A stretch of 64,000 nucleotides of DNA from Mactromeris polynyma (Eukaryota; Mollusca; Bivalvia; Venerida; Mactridae). Where the stretch lies: NCBI GenBank assembly GCA_032209605.1, contig JASFXZ010000002.1, forward strand, positions 54,376,431 to 54,440,430, read 5' to 3'. Each line of letters opens with the position of its first letter. Within the stretch, counting starts at the first letter, position 1. Below, piece after piece: positions 59,601 through 64,000 of this stretch. The notes under the pieces were generated by a model. The model saw nothing but the letters and a program-made list of their open reading frames with translations. It searched no databases and was not told the DNA's origin. Both the position numbers and the translations under genes were made by a program.

Positions 59601-61200
59601 AGTTCAGCTTTAAATTCCAAAGTATCCTAATTATATCCTAGAAACACACAAATACACACAAAAATGACAGTTACGACAGTTGGGAGTGTACACGATTCAT
59701 TAACCGGAAGTCACAATACGCGCAGCTGCAGTAACCTTTAACTTTGACCTTTTCTAAATATAGACACGTGTCAACTGACGTAAAGTAATGTTTTGGTTCC
59801 AGATAGCACAGCTGAGCAACCAGTGAACACGACGGTTTTTCAGGAAATTTCTTGACATCTCATATAATCTAACGGGTAAGACTGTGGCAATTTGCTAAGT
59901 AAATGTCGTATGCGTGTTACTGCGTAGCTAATATGTTCATATTTCGCTGCTATATTCGATAATTCAACGTGTTTACGTGGTTGATTCGTCATTTCCCACT
60001 GTGTTGTTCTGACACCTTTTTTAATTCTTTGTTGCGTTAGTCACTGTAGTGATTAAGATTGTTTCGAAATACATCTGTTCATAAGTAAATACCACCAGAA
60101 AGATAACAGATTATTCATTTTTATTTTGATAATGGTTTCACGGAGTGTTTGTTGACAGTTTTATAAAAAAATTGTGTTATTGTGTCCGTTTTTGGAAGGT
60201 CAAGGTTAATTACTATAAATACACAGATATTTGTCTTGTTACTGAGCAATTGATGTCTGATCTTTATCATACGAAAGCTTTGTTTTATATGGCATTGTGC
60301 AATTTTTTAAAGGCCAGAATTATTTGCATTATTTATCTATTCATTGTTATCTTAATGTTGGGAACACTTAATATAAATATATTCAGTCTGATAGTTATAT
60401 ATAAATATATACTTCTGAGAGTAATGAACAATATAAAACTTTACATGTAGAGCTACATAATATATTGTAAGCAACAATACAATAAAGTTGTTATTTATTT
60501 TAAGTCTGCAATACATTATAACAGATAACATAAGCTCAGATATAGAGCTAGCTTCTACTACCAACTGCATACATGTAGTAACATATAATATAAAGAAAAC
60601 ATAGCATACATTTAAGCAGCTGCAACTAAAGCCATATTTTTCATGAATCCCATGGAGTACCCATGACTTGATATGCTTACAAGTACTATAGCCTCCAGGG
60701 ATACATAAATTTAATAAAGTGTAAATTAATGATTTGAGTGAACATTTATTTTCATGCTGCCCGGCCTACATTTTATAAAAGGAAAGGATGAATGATAACA
60801 GTAGCAGAATTGGTGAAGTGTTAGTTTTGTTCAAAAGGTGACAGTAAGTGAACACATAAGTCACAGACTTAGGCCGTGTCACATGATCACACCTCCTGAA
60901 TCCTCCCATGACACTAGTCCTGGCATGTCACAGAAAAAGGAGTAGAAAGTGATTCAAATGAAAATAAAATCCATTGAATTAATCATGAAAATGAGTACAC
61001 TAAACAGAAGGACTAGGTGGTATTGTTATACAAACAATATTGATTTTTTTGTGTTCTTATGATAGTACAGACTACAGTGCACCCACCCACTCTAGAGCAA
61101 CACCATTAGGAAGTACATGTTTTGGCTGTTTTTGAGGGATGGTTGTTCTATAGAGGTTAAAATTGGTTGTGAATGTTTACTGCAGGAAAATTGATAATGT
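59601..61200. other. EHD upstream region and intergenic
   Basis: 59601-59900 should hold the EHD 5' UTR and promoter; no TATA box is apparent. 60490-60555 is the dispersed repeat shared with 6790-6855. 60145-60450 is an open frame without a recognised domain. Confidence 0.45.
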
Positions 61201-61214
61201 TGTTGAAGAGAGGT

Positions 61215-63449
61215 TGTAGTTGAGGAGAGGGCTTCCTTGGAGAGACTGCACTGTACTGTAGTTGAGGAGAGGGCTGCCTTGGAGAGACTGCAATGTACTG
61301 TAGTTGAGGAGAGGGCTGCCTTGGAGAGACTGCACTGTACTGTAGTTGAGGAGAGGGCTTCATTGGAGAGACTGCACTGTACTGTAGTTGGGGAGAGGGC
61401 TGTCTTGGAGAGACTGCACTTTACTGTATTGAGGAGAGGGCTGCCTTGGAGAGACTGCACTGTACTGTAGTTGAGGAGAGGGCTGCCTTGGAGAGAATAC
61501 ACTGTACTGTAGTTGAGGAGAGGGCTGCCTTGGAGAGACTGCACTGTACTGTAGTTGAGGAGAGGGCTTCCTTGGAGAGACTGCACTGTACTGTAGTTGA
61601 GGAGAGGGCTGCCTTGGAGAGACTACACTGTACTGTAGTTGAGGAGAGGGCTGCCTTGGAGAGACTACACTGTACTGTAGTTGAGGAGAGGGCTGCATTG
61701 GAGAGACTGCACTGTACTGTAGTTGAGGAGAGGGCTGCCTTGGAGAGACTGCACTGTACTGTAGTTGGGGAGAGGGCTTCCTTGGAGAGACTGCACTGTA
61801 CTGTAGTTGAGGAGAGGGCTGTCTTGGAGAGACTGCAATGTACTGTAGTTGAGGAGAGGGCTGCCTGGAGAGACTGCACTGTACTGTAGTTGAGGAGAGG
61901 GCTGCCTTGGAGAGACTGCACTGTACTGTAGTTGAGGAGAGGGCTTCCTTGGAGGGACTGCACTGTACTGTAGTTGAGGAGAGGGCTGCCTTGGAGAGAC
62001 TGCACTGTACTGTAGTTGAGGAGAGGGCTTCCTTGGAGAGACTGCACTGTACTGTAGTTGGGGAGAGGGCTTCCTTGGAGAGACTGCACTGTACTGTAGT
62101 TGAGGAGAGGGCTGCCTTGGAGAGACTGCACTGTACTGTAGTTGAGGAGAGGGCTTCCTTGGAGAGACTGTACTGTAGTTGAGGAGAGGGCTTCCTTGGA
62201 GAGACTGCACTGTACTGTAGTTGAGGAGAGGGCTGCCTTGGAGAGACTGCACTGTACTGTAGTTGAGGAGAGGGCTTCCTTGGAGAGACTGCACTGTACT
62301 GTAGTTGAGGAGAGGGCTGTCTTGGAGAGACTGCAATGTACTGTAGTTGAGGAGAGGGCTGCCTGGAGAGACTGCACTGTACTGTAGTTGAGGAGAGGGC
62401 TTCCTTGGAGAGACTGCACTGTATTGTAGTTGAGGAGAGGGCTGCCTTGGAGAGACTGCACTTTACTGTAGTTGAGGAGAGGGCTGCCTTGGAGAGACTG
62501 CACTGTACTGTAGTTGAGGAGAGGGCTGCCTTGGAGAGACTGCACTGTACTGTAGTTGAGGAGAGGGCTGCCTTGGAGAGACTGCACTGTACTGTAGTTG
62601 AGGAGAGGGCTGCATTGGAGAGACTGCACTGTACTGTAGTTGAGGAGAGGGCTTCATTGGAGAGACTGTACTGTAGTTGGGGAGAGGGCTGTCTTGGAGA
62701 GACTGCATTTTACTGTATTGAGGAGAGGGCTGCCTTGGAGAGACTGCACTGTACTGTAGTTGAGGAGAGGGCTGCCTTGGAGAGACTGTACTGTAGTTGA
62801 GGAGAGGGCTTCCTTGGAGAGACTGCACTGTAGTTGAGGAGAGGGCTGCCTTGGAGAGACTGCACTGTACTGCAGTTGAGGAGAGGGCTGCCTTGGAGAG
62901 ACTACACTGTACTGTTGTTGAGGAAAGGGCTGCCTTGGAGAGACTGCACTGTACTGTAGTTGAGGAGAGGGCTTCCTTGGAGAGACTGTACTGTAGTTGA
63001 GGAGAGGGCTTCCTTGGAGAGACTGCACTGTACTGTAGTTGAGGAGAGGGCTTCCTTGGAGAGACTGCACTGTACTGTAGTTGAGGAGAGGGCTGCCTTG
63101 GAGAGACTGCACTGTACTGTAGTTGAGGAGAGGGCTGCCTTGGAGAGACTACACTGTACTGTAGTTGAGGAAAGGGCTGCCTTTGAGAGACTGCACTGTA
63201 CTGTAGTTGAGGAGAGGGCTTCCTTGGAGGGACTGCACTGTACTGTAGTTGAGGAGAGGGCTGCCTTGGAGAGACTGCACTGTACTGTAGTTGAGGAGAG
63301 GGCTTCATTGGAGGGACTGCACTGTACTGTAGTTGAGGAGAGGGCTGCCTTGGAGAGACTGTACTGTAGTTGAGGAGAGGGCTGCCTTGGAGAGACTGTA
63401 CTGTAGTTGAGGAGAGGGCTTCCTTGGAGAGACTGCACTGTACTGTACA
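61215..63449. repeat. 42-bp tandem repeat (about 53 copies)
   Basis: Unit agttgaggagagggctgcct plus tggagagactgcactgtactgt (42 bp). Variants gctgcc, gcttcc, gcttca and gctgtc alternate. Some units are shortened by about 9-10 bp (gactgtactgtag, as at 62168 and 62990), which shifts frames. Long open frames on both strands (up to 402 codons) are artefacts of the 14-codon period. Confidence 0.95.
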
Positions 63450-64000
63450 TAGAAGAACTAAGTAAAAGTTCATAGGCAGGTTCTATAATCTGATACATCA
63501 GTTGGCTGATAACCACGATGTTTTATTGGATTATTACTGAGTGATTGTGATATTGCTGGGTGCATTTTGGCTCAGACATATGTAAGGTCACCTGCTGTTC
63601 ATACCTGGTGATTCATTAATGTTCCCTTCTGCTGGCTTGTCTAACTCCTGTCGTTTACAGGAAACACTAGGATTTGAAAACAGGAGTTCAAAACCATTTC
63701 TTTGCGAAAAGTTGCAGTCCTTCAATGCAATTTTCTAAGAAATTTTGCCAAAAACGGGAGTATCCAAGGGAAAAAATAGGAGTCCAAAAAGCATAATCAT
63801 TTATGAGTGAGAAACCTGAGGAAATCTTTTTACGATCTGTTTCCTTCGAAATTCTATGGAGACTTCCAATCAGAACATGATTCTTGTGCTAACTATGTGT
63901 ATGGTAGCTTCCTGTATGTATGTAAATTATTTAGAGGTACGTTATCACAGACATACATGGTTTATATGTCCGTGACATCATATAAAGCTACATTATATAA
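63450..64000. other. Intergenic to window end, nothing recognised
   Basis: No gene or element ends seen. Confidence 0.35.

Noticed and set aside
61092..63516. Several 130-402-codon proteins on both strands
   Set aside because: All are the 42-bp array; shortened units force frame changes and no start or splice context exists.

Overview
The window is eukaryotic nuclear DNA: visibly AT-rich, gene-sparse, with spliced genes and many interspersed and tandem repeats. A secreted C1q-domain gene with decayed tandem copies, tRNA-type SINEs, TIR-only DNA elements and LINE fragments point to a marine or freshwater invertebrate, most likely a bivalve mollusc. This is inference from gene families and repeat style; no marker gene fixes the species.

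Four protein-coding genes can be supported. (1) A spliced secreted-protein gene on the minus strand (coding exons 12963-13071 and 10452-11692, probable 5' UTR exon near 15025-15075) encodes a 449-residue acidic Ser/Glu/Asp/Thr-rich precursor. It has seven repeat units separated by runs of arginine that look like proprotein-convertase sites. I do not recognise it as a named protein and consider it the most interesting object here. (2) A two-exon C1q-domain gene on the minus strand (21186-21387 + 19363-19841, 226 aa). (3) A single-exon plus-strand gene (34478-34954) for the RNase P/MRP subunit POP7 (Rpp20). (4) A two-exon minus-strand gene for an EH-domain ATPase of the EHD1-4 family (58686-59600 + 53313-54014, 538 aa).

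Layout: 1-0.84 kb composite minisatellite; 0.9-10.2 kb intergenic with SINEs, TA-flanked and 5-bp-TSD MITEs and a 48-bp minisatellite; 10.2-15.1 kb the acidic repeat gene, whose intron 2 holds an 81-bp minisatellite; 16.9-19.3 kb a decayed LINE; 19.3-22.2 kb the C1q gene; 22.2-33.3 kb decayed C1q duplicates interrupted by foldback elements, MITEs and a truncated LINE; 34.2-35.6 kb POP7; 36-49.5 kb intergenic with three minisatellites, a LINE 3' fragment and many MITEs; 49.8-59.6 kb a 38-bp minisatellite and the EHD gene with its 4.7-kb intron; 59.6-64 kb EHD upstream region and a large 42-bp minisatellite.

Many long open frames are artefacts of tandem arrays whose unit is a multiple of three (33, 42, 48, 81 bp) and stay open on both strands; they are annotated as repeats. 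The genes show no sign of forming an operon or shared pathway. The two secreted-protein genes (acidic precursor and C1q) each have a TATAAAAG-type box upstream, as is common for abundantly expressed secretory genes.
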